Source: Zygaena filipendulae (lineage: Eukaryota > Arthropoda > Insecta > Lepidoptera > Zygaenidae). From it: a stretch of DNA of 64,000 nt. Positions 10,901-25,900 of this stretch are shown one piece after another; positions within the stretch are counted from its first letter, which is position 1; every line of letters starts with the position of its first letter. Location of the stretch: NCBI GenBank assembly GCA_907165275.2, contig OU015677.1, positions 5,456,001-5,520,000 on the forward strand. The letters are read 5' to 3'. The notes beneath the pieces are model-generated. The model was given only the letters and a program-made list of their open reading frames with translations, ran no database searches and was not told the DNA's origin. The position numbers were made by a program, and so were the translations under genes.

Positions 10901-13900
10901 TTATCTTGGTGGAGGTAGGTTAATTGTTTTTTATGAAGTTATTAATTATAAACATTAGTGTTAGTTATTAATTATAAACACTAATGTTTATAATAATATG
11001 TTTATAATAATATATAATAGCTTCATTACTAACATTATTATTTACTTCTTTAACATTTTCAGATTCGGCATTGCTAAAAGTATTGCCGCCGTCAAGTTCA
11101 GCATTGAAACTGTGAATTCTGCAAATGTTAAACAAAAATGTGAATAATTTCCAAAATTAAGTAAGTAACTAATAAAATCCACTATATTGATTGTCAGGAA
11201 CAAAAATTGCTGTACAATGTTTCAGATTTAACACATACCAGAAAGTGATCAAGAATTCAACCAATCAATTTCCTGGCTGGTTCAAATGTTTAAGGAAAAA
11301 TTGACAATCCCAACAAAAACATTTTCATGAAAAATGTTGCCAAGACGAGACCATATGCCAGCACTTTCAAAAAGTTATCAGATCTTATGTAGAGCCAAGC
11401 TTCTAACTCTACACGCCTTAACTCTACAAGGTCTAACTTCACAAACTCTACACCTTAGCCAAAATATGTGGCTTGGCCATTTCGCTACATTCACATGGCC
11501 CTTAGGCCCTAAGGTGAAAAATTGGTCCATTTTTCATTACTTTTCTGTTATATAATAATAGTTCTTTGTAGTAACGAAATGAAAATGTTTTTGTTGGGAT
11601 TTCATTTCTTTTTGTAAGTCAAAATTGCAGAAGTCTCATACAAACTTCCATCCCCTAATTTAAGGGGTTGGGAGATAAAAGTTACAAGTTTTATAATTTT
11701 TTTGTTGTTTGTTTACTAATACTAGCTTACATACCAAATTTCAGCTTTCTAGGACATTAGGAAGTACCCTAAGAATTTTGATGATCATCAGTGAGTCAGT
11801 GACGAAATCGAGGTTTTTTAGATATCAATAAAATCTAAAGGATGGGAGCTATACAATTAAAACTTTATACATTTAATAAGTCTGCTATTGACAACATATT
11901 CCGAAAATTTTGTTTATCTGGTATAATCCAGACCCAAGTTACAAGGGTTCAAAAAAACGACGAAACGCTTCGAGAAAAGATAGGTAGTGCCCTTGCGCTT
12001 TGCTGGCTCGTCTTGGCGGGGGCACTACCGTGCCCCCAGATATTTTTTTTTGTTTCAATTTTTTTTCTTCAAAAGTCATTACACACCCGTAACCGTCAAC
12101 AGCACGCCCCGTTCTCGTCTTTCCTTCACTATTTTCTTTGGATCCTTTGAAACTATCACCAATAATCTTTATTTTATCATGAAACCATCTATTAGATTTC
12201 TTAATGAAGTCCTTCTGCTTAGCGTCATGTTTATTCCTTCTACGATCATCGATTATCGGGTCATACTTAACTCCGTATTCATCATCATATATATCATTCC
12301 AGAATATCATATTGCTATCATCTGGAGCGCTTCTTTTAACTATTTTGGTGTCATTATTATTGTTACCTAAGCTTTTTTTACTTTCATTTGATGGTACTTC
12401 GTCGTTAATATCTGCGGTTAAATTGTTTGGGCTTGATGTGATGTTTTGTACGGATTTGGTTGAATTTTGTGTTGGTTTATTTGTATCTGTAAAGAAACAA
12501 ATACTAAAACGCTAGATCCAATGAATTTAAAAGCCTTATATTTGATTATTATTTTTCAGCTAGTTCTTAACCATATTTTTCTGTCTTGTTTCTTTATTAA
12601 AATTACGACTACATATTAAATACAAGTGAAATTAACTATTGTACCAAAACTACTATTACCTGATGTGTTGATGTTATTCTCTGTTTCAGCAGGCACGTTT
12701 TCTTCGTTTTTTTCATAAATATTTTCAGTTACATTCTCATATTTGCTATCGACAGACATTAATACTCTAGATCTATGTCCTATGTTCTCAATCATATCAG
12801 CATCATATATGGGATACAGTATGTCACTTGTTATATTTTTAATTTTCAACATTCTTTCCGTGTCATTGGTTTTCAAATTTAGTCTGAGCAAGTGTTACGA
12901 AAAAAAAGGTATAAAATTTTAATTTACCACTTCTACAACTAAAATTCATGCATTAATTAAAAAAGATATATTTTAGTTAATTTATCAACAGTTCTATCAA
13001 ACAGTTCCAAAAACGCTAAATATTTCTATAAACTTACTCAGTGGCATTATATCCAGTACTGCTATTAGATAGAGCAAAATTAGCCAGAGAATGAAAAAAA
13101 TTGGACATCATCAGTATAAATTCCAGTGGACTAATTTCTTTATTATTTTTTGTCACATTACTATCTTCTATTTTACTGTTATTTAAATTTATAGGGCCAT
13201 ATGAGGTGATGTTATGTTTAATTTTTTTGCAATCACTTTCTGTGTAATTATTATGGTTTGAATTTATCATGTTCCAACCAAGGTCTACTGTTTTATTTGT
13301 ATTATTTAATCCACTAAGTTTAAATTCATTTTGTTTATTGTCAGTTAACTTAGAATCAGTAACGTCTTCGTCCACTGACTTTAAAGACCTTTTGCCTTTT
13401 CCTATACTGAAAAAGATCTTATTATCGTAAGGTTCTTTATAATTGCGATATTTTTCATCACTCTCAATTTTTTTCTCTAGTTCAATCGTGTTTTTATTTT
13501 TCACAAATAATTTAAGTGGATCCGACTCATCAGACGTTGAATTGAATGATTTTTTAAATTTACCAATGAACTTGTTATTTTCATTTCTATCTTCTTGTAA
13601 TGGGTTATCATCAAAACGCTTCACACCACCCAAGTTTATGTCTAATGAAGGTAGATAATCGGTTGACAGATATTTTGGCGTTGTTGTTACTAATTTGACG
13701 TGTTTATGGAAGAATTGACTGATCAGACCTATACCCGTATCTTCACTATTAGTATTCGGTTTTACTTCAATTCTTATACCTTCAGATTCTGGTGGTAGAA
13801 CTGTATTGAAAATACCGCATTTTGTTAAGAGAGTTAAATACCGATTTAGGTATTAGTTAGAAGCAATACGCAAAACTAATTTGACTTGCTGATTGATTTC

Positions 13901-16900
13901 TTTTTTTTTTCATAAATTAATTTATTTATAATGAGAATTGGGAGCCATCACAAATTAATAATTGTTAAGAAACTCACCATTACTAACTTTATTTCTATCC
14001 ATAGATAACTTCACTCTATGATCTTTGCTCTTATCGTCCACGTCTTTGACCGTGACTGGTTCCTTCTTACCATCTAATACGCCATAATCGCTGTAAGCTT
14101 GTGCCATTTTAACTAATTTATCATATTTATTTTGTGTATAGTCCTCAACGTATTGCATATCGTTTATATTGTTTTCCATGTCGTCTAACTCTGCTGGAAT
14201 GTCTTTGGTGTTGACTGGCATTGAGATTTTGTTAACTGTACCTATGGCTGCTTGTTTGATCATAAAGTTTAATTCGTCTGGGTACAAAGGCATGGGTCCT
14301 TTCCAGTTTTTATTTACTAGGGTTGGTATTGTGTATTTTCTAATATAAGGATTTGGATCCTCATTCTGAGACATCTGCAAATGAGCGTAGTTATTTACAT
14401 TTAAGGGTTTATTTGTAATCGACTGAAAACTGCAAGTTCATGTCGTCCATGAAAAAATATTTAATTTTTATACTGATTCTTAGGTTTAACCTTATTGAGG
14501 ATTAAAAAATCAGCCTGAAGTTGTATTCCATCAAAATCACTCCTAACACTACTTCAGTTGCTGACTGGATGAGAATAGTTCCTTGACTTCCTTGGGGATA
14601 GATGTTCTCATCGGTACCCACCTCCATTCGTTTATATCTGTCATTCATTTTTTTTTCTGGCTCCTCCATCCCATCTACGTTTTCATCTTTGTCGTAGACT
14701 TGTAATAATTTGCGAACTCCTGGCAGCCTTCCTATTTTGTTCAGCGAATGTTTAGTGGTGGGTTTCGTTTCATCAGTCCTGATGATGATAACAATTGGTA
14801 TAAGTGTCTATAATACATAGATAAAGTACTCGAAAAATAAATATCTGTTGTTGAAATCTATAATAAAAACTAGGAGCATAAATGAAAGTAGAGATAACTG
14901 GCCTTTAATGTATAATATCAAAATAATTTAGCGTCATCCATCATTACCTAAAAGGCAAAATATTGGGATTTATAGGAAACCAAACGCATTTTTATTAAAA
15001 AGCATGGAAAGACCGCTATCAAAGGAGTTAATTTCATGTGTACTGGTTGTGCAGAATTTTGAAGGCTTTTGACTAGGTACATCAGATTTGAATGGGTACA
15101 ATATTTTTTTCTAAATTATTGTGACATTTAATAGTCATAGAATTACTTACTTAACAGGGGACGTACTCAGGATAAGATAAGGAGATAATGTCAATTCGTT
15201 TTCAAATCTATTCAAGTCGTCATACTTATCGAAATGCATATCAGAATCTTTAATTGTCGCTCGCTGATTGTTCGTTTCTATACTCTTAATTTTCTCTCGT
15301 TCGTCTTCGACTTTAGGATGTTTATGTTTGCATGGCTGTAGAGTCCTCACACCGTCATCCAATAACGGATTCAGAGCGAGAGGGTTTACTAGTACATCAT
15401 TGATGTTTTTGTTCACGAAATTATCCAAAAGCTCGTCCAGCCTCTGTGTGTTCTTATAGAACGGATGCTTCAATTGTTTCTCGTGTGATTTCGACTCCTT
15501 CGGTGCGTGCGAGCACTTTGGAAACTTCTTCTTGTTGGGTTCATATTCAATAATCAGTTTCTTCTTTTCAATGACAAACCCAGTGGGTTGGCTTTCATTG
15601 TGCATTCTTTTGGTTCTCGATTGTTTGTTTTTATCCACACTAAGAAATGGTGGATAGTAGAGATTGAATTTGTTTAGATTCGATTGTTCTATTACTGGGG
15701 TTTTCGTTGAAAGTCTTTGACTATCTTCGTAGGGATTTCTTTTCTCGTACGAATGCTTCGCTCTATTCAATGATTTCAACGATCTTTTAGATCTGTCCGG
15801 TTCAGTTTTGAATTGGTTCTCGTCTTGCATCGTATTGAGCAGAGTAAAGTCGTAGTAGCCTTTCTTCATGTTTTTAATTTTCGCATCTGTCTGTACCAGT
15901 TTTCTGTAGAAATCTGAAAAATTGAAATTTTCACCCAACCTATGCGTATTAAATAAAAAAAACGATACGAACAAATGTAGGAAATAAGTTTTTGGAAATT
16001 CTACCCCTAAAAGAATGGAAAGAAGGCTCAAAGTTTCTATCAGATGCTTTAGAATTTATCAAAGTACCATAGAGTAAGTGATGGAAATCGGTATTGAGGC
16101 ACTTCTTTTCAAACAAAAAATATCAATGTTTTTGGGAGTCCAACACCTCTATGATGAAAAGATTTCAGCGGGTGTTACTGAGGGGGAAATACCCACTACT
16201 GATTATAAAATGAAAAGCAGTAACTGAAAAGGAGAAATAACAGTGCTTTGGGAGTAAAAAGAGAGAAGGTTAGAAAAACAATGAAAAACCAAATGAAATT
16301 TTTTCTTTAACTTTAGCTACTTACCCTTCAAGCGATCGCTTCCTTCGATGTTCATTTTGTTCGTGCCCAAGACGTTGGACAGTTCCGCGGTGATGGGACC
16401 ATCAGCAGAGTCGGTTTGCTCCATCTGTAACCGTTCAACGTATTATTCTATGTTTTGTTAATTATTGAACGCGTTGTTGGGATTCTCTCAGGTACCTACT
16501 TTTTGATGTAATTATGCAATTGCAGGTACATTAAGACCCCCTTATACATATTGTTAACTTTTCGATTGGTCGTTTTTTTTCTATGATATAGTGTTCGCAA
16601 CTGGCTGGTGAAGTTTATTCATACCAATTCGAGTGCTAAGAAAAATGGGACTTTTTGGTTGTCTATGCTCTGTTTGTATAATAAACCACTCTAATGGCTA
16701 GATAGCTACTTGCAAAATGATAATGAGATTGCCACAAAATAGGTACCCATACGTAGTACCTAATTGAAAAAAAAAACGGATCAAAACAGTTTAAAAAAAA
16801 TATAGAATCTGGAGAAAAAACAAAACACTATTTTTTATTTAAACAAAAAGAACACATTTCGTTTTCGAGGCAAATTATTTATATAACAATAGTCCAAGGA

Positions 16901-19900
16901 GGCCATTAGCAGCGAGAGCACCCGCTCGGCCGCCATTTTGTATATTAACCCTTCACTATAAATATGTCGGCGGGCGGTTATTTAAAAGTGTCCCAGGTGT
17001 CGCCCCCTGAGCGGCAATCCGGCAAGAGTTATTCGATATTATTTTTCGGCATTGCCCATTTGCAGCAGTATAATCTGGGTTAAATACAGGTTCATAGGTT
17101 GTTAGTCTAACTTCCGAAAGCTACGTTTCGTTGTGTGCACCAAAATTTGTAATTGAACAGTAGGTAGGTATATAGAGAAGCATAGAATAGGGATGTGGAC
17201 TACTTTTGAAAATCAAAATTCTAATTAGTCCGTCAGTTAGAAAATAAAAAAACAATAGACACGTATTTTTTGCTTTTTCAAATAAATTAAAATATACAGA
17301 GATAAAGCGCATTAAAGTTTAGGGTGAGGGGGTCGTGACGTCACTAACCGCTAAAACCACCGTACAGACTGTCAGAATAGTGACGTCACGCGAAATTTCA
17401 ACTCAATATATCGCCGTTATTTTTTGTTTACGTAAAAAAAGAAAAAATACGTGTCCAATATTTTTTAATAACTACAAGACGGACTAGAAAATAAAAATTA
17501 GTCATTATTCCTATCCCGCCTGATGGGAAGCGAAGACCTACGTATCGAAAATTGAATTATGTAAGTATGAGCGTTTGCTCATATCTACCCCGCATACAAT
17601 GCCTTTCTAATTGATACATTATTTTCTCTGTTGTGCCACAGCTCGCCTGCGCGACTCGTAAAACCATTATTTTATGATATAGGTACCTACCCTCGAAGTT
17701 TCCAAAATTTCAATTAGTGATTTGTTGACCGGAAAGTTTGGCGGTACCAGCTCGACTAACTAACATATGGACCGGTATTTATTGTGGACTTCACTTAATT
17801 AGTTAAGGGGAAGCTCTCAAAGTTTTATTTATTCATTTATTTATTTAAAAGTTACACCATCATTATAGTAAACACTAACACTTACAGTAAAAAAAAGACC
17901 AAGTGTCATACATAACAGGTGCGAACTGCATGCGATTTACAAATAAAATATATACTTCACTAGCTGTGCCCCGCGGTTTTACCCGCGGTAATTTTGGAGT
18001 TCGTGCGGAAATTCCGGGATAAAAAGTACCCTATGTCCTTCTCTGTACCCGTGATAACGTGCATGCCAAATTTTATCCAAATCCGTTCAGCCGTTTTAGC
18101 GTGATTGAGTAACAAACATCCAAACATCCACACTTTCACATTTATAATATTAGTAGAAAGTAGAATTTTTAAACTGTATCCTAAGTCCTAACTAATATTA
18201 CTTGTACAATGTGAGTTTGTTAATTGGTTTGTTTCGCTTTTACGCCTTAACTAATTTATCGATTGTCATGAAATTTTATATACACGTTTTCAGGGTACAG
18301 AGAAAGACATAGGGTACTTTTTTCCCGCGGGAACTCTGAACTTGACGCGGGTGAAACTACGGGAACAGCTAGCAAGAATTTTATTCAATGTTAGCCCATA
18401 TGTAGGTAGGTAAGGTTCTTTTTCACGTCAATAAAATTACAGAATAATTATGACAGTACCCATTACATAATTATCTGTCCTTCACAGCTTAATTAATTAA
18501 CTCCCCAGTACATTCAAAAGTAAGTCAAGTAAAGAAGTTTGTCTGTTACCTTTTCACGCTTTAACTACTCAACCGATCATCATCAAATTTTGCACTCACG
18601 TGTTCAGGGGTACTGAGAAGGACATAGGGTACTTTTCCCCCCGAATTCTCGCAGGAACTCTGAAATTAACGCGGGTGAAGCCGCCGTAATAGCACACAAA
18701 TAAAATATTAGGTAGAACCAATCTCGCACCAACCACAGGTCTCACTGTTCTCTTTCTAGGATGTACAATATATATAAAGATCATCAAAATGACGTTGACT
18801 TGGCTACTACGTCTATTCCGCAATTAAAGAGGTTACTGCTTGCGAGGAGTAATGCGACCAGAGAGCACACAGTGTTGTACTCGCAGTGAATTTGGTTTGG
18901 GCCGCCTGTACCTTTGTTGATTTTGTTATTATTTTTTTTTTGTGCATGTTGTGTTCTTCTATAATTAATGAGGCAATAAGCATATTATTATGTACATGAA
19001 TTTATTTTATAAGCATTGTACTCATTGTTGGAGAACCTAATAAATAAATAAATAAATAAATAGAAGCTACCCCTTAAGTCGAGACGAAATTAAGCACCCG
19101 TTACGGCCTTGTGACATACGGGCACAACTAAATCAGTCGCCGTCTCCTTTCAACCCCGTCGGTCAGAGCGAGACGGCAACACACATATGACGTGTGAGTA
19201 AGGAGCATTTGCAAGTTATATTCGAAGGCATAATTAAAGAACAGTTTAAGTTACATTAATATTATGAGGGAGTGCGGAATCGGTCGGTCCCGAGTTCGAT
19301 TCCAGATTGACCCTTAGAACTTACTGTTGTTTAGCGTTTCATTTAGTTTTATTACTTTACTAGTTATTTTCCCGCGGTTTTAAGTAATTTATTTAATTAA
19401 TGTACATTTTTCGAGGATGAAAAGTGCTCTATGTAGGTACTGCCATAATTCTATTCCAGGAACCAAAATTACAGCAAATTTTACTGAAAGTGTGTTAAAA
19501 ACTTTTAAACTTATACTATCTCATTAATATAGGTAAAACATGTTTTTCAATGCCTTCACAAAACATTATTTTCATTACAATTTTACCTGATGGCTTGCTG
19601 GGTTTTTTTGACTTTAATCGTTTAGTGCCATTACGCCCCCCAGCGTAGTCCCCCTCGCCCACCCACAGTACCAGCGTGGGGGGCACGCCCACCGTCACTT
19701 AACCTCACACCTGCTTGCAATTAAAGGACAATATTTATGAATTGAATATACATTACAAGCAGCGAGGTAAGTGAGTTCGCGCGGCGGCGCCACAAATTAT
19801 TGTGTTTTATGGCTTATCGCATTTTACATTTCGGGGGCGAATTGCGTTTTAATGAAGAAAACGCTCTTCCTTGCCTAAATTTCGGGACTCCTTCGGGAAC

Positions 19901-22900
19901 TGGCTACTTGATAAAATTGTTTTTAGTCCATCGTGTAGATTAGTGAAAGTATTTGACACGAATTTAAAAAAATAACGGCGATACATTGAGTTGAAATTTC
20001 AAGTGACGTCAAAATCTGGTACAGTTTATACCGGGGCTATTCTTCTATACTTATAATAAAACTGTAGAGAGGTTCTGTACATTGAATATATGTATATTCA
20101 AAATTAATATTGGAGGATGAATGGTGATCGATACTGATGCCAAAAATGCAATCAGTAAATTTTTTGTCTGTCTGTCTCTCTGTCTGTATGTGCACGCATG
20201 GGTCAATAACTACTGAAGGGATATTAACCAAACTTGGTACGATTGTAGTCCATACTCCTGGGCAGGTTATAGGCTGTATAACATAACGCCAACACACATA
20301 GGAGCTGAGCAGTGACGATAAATTTGAAGCAAGTCGGATGAAAATGCGCCTTCGAGCTCTTATCCTCGCATACGTTTACTCAATCACGCAAAAACGGCTG
20401 AACGGATTTGGATGAAATTTGGCGCGCACGTTGTCAGGGGTACAGAGAAGGACATAGGGCACTTTTTATCCTGGAATTCCCGCGGGAACCCAGAAATTAC
20501 CGTGGGTGAAACCGCAGGGTAAAGCTAGTTTACAATATTAGTGTGTCCGTTACTTTTAAATAAATTGTACTAATAATATATGTACATAAGATGTACTAAA
20601 ATACGTAAGTATGAAATATTTTAAAAGGTCCGCATACTTAATATCTAAGCGAAGGCACGTCTGGGTATGCGGTTTATTTTTGCTGGCTTCATCATAATGT
20701 TGTAGTCGAGGAGCCGACATTTGCGGTGCTTACAGAACGGCAGAAGTGAAACCTTTACTACTTGCATTCTATCTTACTATCGCGTAGAATTTGTCTGTCT
20801 CTTTTAGAGTCGCTTTTTCGTTTCATCAAATTTATAATCAGAACTGTGCTAGAGAAGTTTTCACTTCAAAAAGAAAGGCAAAATAGTGACAAACTGTTTC
20901 TTTTGGGTAGATACCTACGTAGACTGTTTTGTTTAGAAATTCAGGAATATAAACTTTGTTGAAGTGTTTCTTAGATGGCGATTCGATGATTGGACAAGAG
21001 TCGAGTTAGTTTCAAGGACGTATCTTGTTTAAGCATATTTATTTATATGAGACAGAAGAAAGATATAACGCAGAGAGACGGAGAGGGAAAGATTTAATTT
21101 AAAAAGTGATTCAGGCATTGAGTTAAAAAGTTTAGCAACAATATTATTATCATAAAAGAACAGATAAACGTGATGTACTTAGGTAATTGTGTAAACTATA
21201 AAAAACTTATGTTTGAGTCAATGCATGATTGTGTTATATAAATATTATTTTAATAATCATACAAAAACATAACTATAGATTTCATTATTTTTGTCTTCAA
21301 CTGACTGCAGATTCATCTTTAAATAATCTTTTACAAATGGAACCTTTCTTAAGTGTTCACAATTATTGTTGAAAATATTATAATGTAATTTACTTATATA
21401 AATAATAATTGTAACACCAGCTCCTAGACTACAACCAGTAGATTGTTCTATTCCACTCGGTGAGTACAGAGCAAATGAAACTTGAACTCTGAATGAGCGC
21501 GGAGACGGCGGGAGCGCCTCTTTGCGAGTCGCCAGCCTCTTTGTGTGCGGCTGTGATGATATCCTGATATTTCGTACAGTCTGGTGGGTAATGGTAGCTC
21601 TTTAGACGTTCGAGACTGTTTTTATGTTTCGCTATGCGTTTCTAATTATGCTTCTCTTAAAGTGCCATCTATGAGTGGTGGGTGCCTGGTAGTCGCGCGA
21701 CATAGTGCGACTGCTCCGCGGCGTACATGAGTGGCCCCAGGTGGACTACACCCAGTGCGGAGCGCGCACGTGCTGCTACCACCTCTGAGGGCTAGCCGCC
21801 TGGTAATCGCGTGACACAGTGCGGCTGCTCCGTGGCGTACATGAGTGGCCCCAGGTGGAGTAGTCCCAGGCGGAGCGCACACGTGCTGCTACCACCTCTG
21901 AGTGCTGGCCGCCTGGTAGTCGCGCGACACAGCGTGGCTGCTGCGCGGCGTACATGGGCGAGGGAGGTGGTACTGTCCCAGGCGGAGCACGCACGTGCTG
22001 CTACCACCTCTGAGTGCTGGGTGCCTGGTAGTCGCGCGACACAGCGCGGCTGCTGCGCGGCGCACATGAGCGAGGAGGTGGTGCTGTCATGTCCCAGGCG
22101 TAGAGTGCACGTGCCGCTACCACTTTTATTAAACTTTTCATTAAAGTTTCTTCCTGCGAATTGACATATTTTTGACTGACTAGTTAATACCGATCGATCT
22201 CATCAGGCCAGAAGATCGATTTTTGAATCGCTCGAATTGCTACTCACACACGGAATCGCAAGATTCGCATGCGAATCCGTGAAATTATATTTTTGAAATG
22301 TCATTGCACATGAATTCTGAAACGAGTGGGTCGGACCACTCTTATTTGAATTCATCGATCGAAAGTTTGACGTTTAGTGGCATAATGTCATTTTCATAAT
22401 TTGACATGATTGATAGGTTTACATCAAGAACGTTTCGTTTTAAGTTCGATTAAGTACCGTTTTATGAAAATCTATGAAAGTTATCTTTCGGTTTTTAAAT
22501 ATTCTGCGTCAAATGAAACAAATCTAAAGGAGTTTCAGAAAACAGCAACACCGTATTCGAATGATTAAAAAATATGACAAAATGGGATTCAGTGAATTGA
22601 ATTTCACATGTGAATTGAGATATTCGAGCGATTCAAAAATCGATCTCCTGGTATCATACAAAAATACTGAGTGTAATTTCAAACGAAGTATGCCTCTTTC
22701 TTTTGAAGTTGGCCATAGACAAACTGGCCGGGGGAGAAATAGTAAACAATAATGATAATGTGGAAAAGCCGCACAAAAACATTTTGCAGACATTTCTCAT
22801 CATGGTTAATGTAAGATTTTTTTAATCTGGGAATCGCCCGCGGGACCCTCCCATTGTTCTGGACAGACATGCACACAGACGGACCGTCTAGCTCTTTGTT

Positions 22901-25900
22901 GCAGACATAATATTTTATGTGTACACTTTCTAGCGCTTACGTTTTAAAAACATTGCGACATTAATTTTGTATTTAAATAAATAAGTGGGAATTGTTTTCA
23001 TGTTTTCTTCTATACTAATATTATAAAGAGGAAAGATAGGAATATAAAGAAGAGACAAACAAACAAACAAATAAAAAATCAATTGTTTGTTTGTTTGTTT
23101 GTGTTACGATTTTACTCAAAAACTACTGGATCGATTTCAAAAATTCTTTCACCATTAGAAAGCTACATTATTCTTGAGTAACATAGGCTATATTGTGATC
23201 CGGAATTTCCGCGGAAACTCCGACATTAACGCGGGTGAAACCGCGGGAACAGCTAGTTACGGTATAAACAGTGGTTATTCTATACTAATATTGTAATCCC
23301 TTATAATAATTACTAATTTAGTTAAAGTATTAATCAGGATTTCAATTATATTATACTACAAGTTGTGCCCCGCGGTTTCACCCGCGTTAATTTCAGAGTT
23401 CCCGCGGGAATTCCGGGATAAAAAGTACCCTATCTGTTAATCTGATGTACTTATAAGCTATATTATTATAAAGTTTCATTTAAATCCATTCTATAGTTTT
23501 TGCGTGAAAGAGTAACAAACATCCATCCATCCATCATTCTTACAAACTTAAACTTTCGCGTTTATAATATTAGTAAGATCAATAACGATAACGATATAAT
23601 TATATACTTGTATCCAGTATTTTAAGGTTTAAAAGCTCGCCTTCTCAATTAAATCTTCACAACCCAGTGCAGTCTAAAAGAATCTACAATAATTCCGACA
23701 GTTAACTCCTACTTTTAGAACTAATAAGTAATTTCTGTGGCATTACAAATCTGCATTTCTTATATATATTATTTTCTGAAGGTAAAGTTTGGATGTTCCT
23801 AATTTTGGATGTAGATGGTAATCTCTGGAACTATTGGACTAATTTTGAAATTATTTCACTGATATGAAGCCTACAGTAACCTTGAGCGACTTACTTTTAA
23901 TCTTGGAACCAAGAGTTCCTGCGGGAATCTTGAGAAGGAGACTAATGGGGGAACAGCTATTTGGTGTGTAGTTGTAGAGCAATTTAGAACTTGGTATAAG
24001 GGATAGGATATATTTATCCATATATAAAGAAAATTCCTAAATAGACGCGGGTGAGACCGCAAGAGACCGGATATATAGAATTTTTTTTATTCCACTACTA
24101 ATTATGAAACTCGAGTAAAACGACGGGGTTCAACTAGTCTAGACGTACGTTACATTCAAAGACTAGATGCAGGTGATACAAATACATAAAAACAATACAC
24201 CCATTTTCCCCTTGAATCCGTCTTGCACTCAAAGCACTTTATCCCAGCAACAAGTTCCGGAATAAATCTTAACTTGTTAGAAAGAGAAAAAATCTTATAA
24301 AATATATTATTAGAGAGGAAGGAAATATTTAGGCAAGTGCGAGCCGCGACAGAGAAGCCGAGGGTTCCAATCTCAGATGAAATATTTCGTCTGAGGTTTC
24401 AATCTCTAAAATTGAAGCAGCGAGCGTTTCTTTATTAATAGATAGTGTGTAGGTAAGTAACTCGTAAAATACATCCGTCATGAAATCTGAGCAAGATAAA
24501 TACGCGCCAATGACCTCAGGTGTAAATAAAAATAACATATAGTTGATGTCTCCTAAATACCGATTTTAACTGTTTATTTTCTCTTTGAGTAAAATTTTAT
24601 TAGTCTCATATCCAAATCCTTTAGATAAACGAAATTATTTAAGGCATTCGCCATACAGAAACCAAACTATCATAGTCACAGTCAATTCAAAGAAATTGTA
24701 CACGTTATCCCCCAGTAAAGGTTTTTCTATCCCAAACACTTTTACGGAACCCTAAATTCAAACAAAAAAGAGTTGTCCGCCCCCCGCATCTACCCGACAC
24801 ACACAAATCACAAAAGCCCTATACTGTTGGGAATAAATACCGCGACAATAAATTTGGCACGAGCCTTCTTAAGGCGGTCTTAGGTGTATGATTTAATGGT
24901 GCCGCGAGCCCTTAAAGTGTACAGGATGATTGCTTTCTAAACAGTATCGATACTTCGAAGAGGTATAGGTGGTACGTGCATGCGCGCTCTGCCTGGGACA
25001 GTACCACCTCCCCGCTCATGTACGTCATGGAACAGCCGCGCTGTGTAGCGCGACTACTTGGCGGCTTGCACTCGGAAGTGGTAGGAGCACGTGCGCGCTC
25101 CGCCTGGGACAGTACCACCTCCCCGCTCATGTACGTCATGGAACAGCCGCGCTGTGTCGTGCGACTGCTAGGCGGCTTGCACTCGGAGGTGGTAGCAGCA
25201 CGTGCGCGCTCCGCCTGGGACACCTCCCCGCTCATGTACGGCATGGAACGGCCGCGCTGTGTCGCGCGCCTACCAGGCACCCAGCACTCGGAGGTGGTAG
25301 CAGCAGGTGCGCGCTCCGCCTGGGACAGTACCACCTCCCCGCTCATGTACGGCATGGAACGGCCGCGCTGTGTCGTGCGACTACCAGGCACCCAGCACTC
25401 GGAGGTGGTAGCAGCACGTGCGCGCTCCGCCTGGGACAGTACCACCTCCTCGCTCATGTACGGCATGGAACGACCGCGCTGTATCGCGCAACTACCAGGC
25501 ACCCATCACTCAGAGGTGGTAGCAGCATGGGCGCGGTCCTCCCGGGACAGTACCACCTCGCTCATGTCAGCAACTTATGTACTCACAGCACCCTGTATAA
25601 AGAGTAGCACTTACCAGTTGACTTTCCGTAACACCTTTTAAATATAATACATTAATATTTATTGTTTACTCCAGGAGCCCTCCTCACGTACTTCTTTTCA
25701 AATAATGTTACTTGATATACAAAATTCAGCCATATTTTCTTGTCAACACGATTCAAATTTGCGACGATTCCTTCAGATATTCTTAGTAGACAGTAATTTT
25801 CTACCAATTTGCCTGACATTTTTTGAATAATTTTGAATTTTTTTTGAAGATATAAGGTAGGTACTGACTTTTGAACTAAAAGAAAATGAACGCAAAGTTA

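Noticed and set aside
13038..15913. Exons 11 and 14 as a duplicated pair
   Set aside because: Both are exactly 763 nt with the same phases and contain KRSLKS, but the motif sits at different offsets (about 43 and 137 residues in) and the rest does not align by eye. I treat it as coincidence.
24969..25641. Long overlapping frames (196-221 aa) on both strands
   Set aside because: They are produced by the 111-bp GC-rich tandem unit being a multiple of three and stop-poor in several frames. No splice link to the host gene was found.
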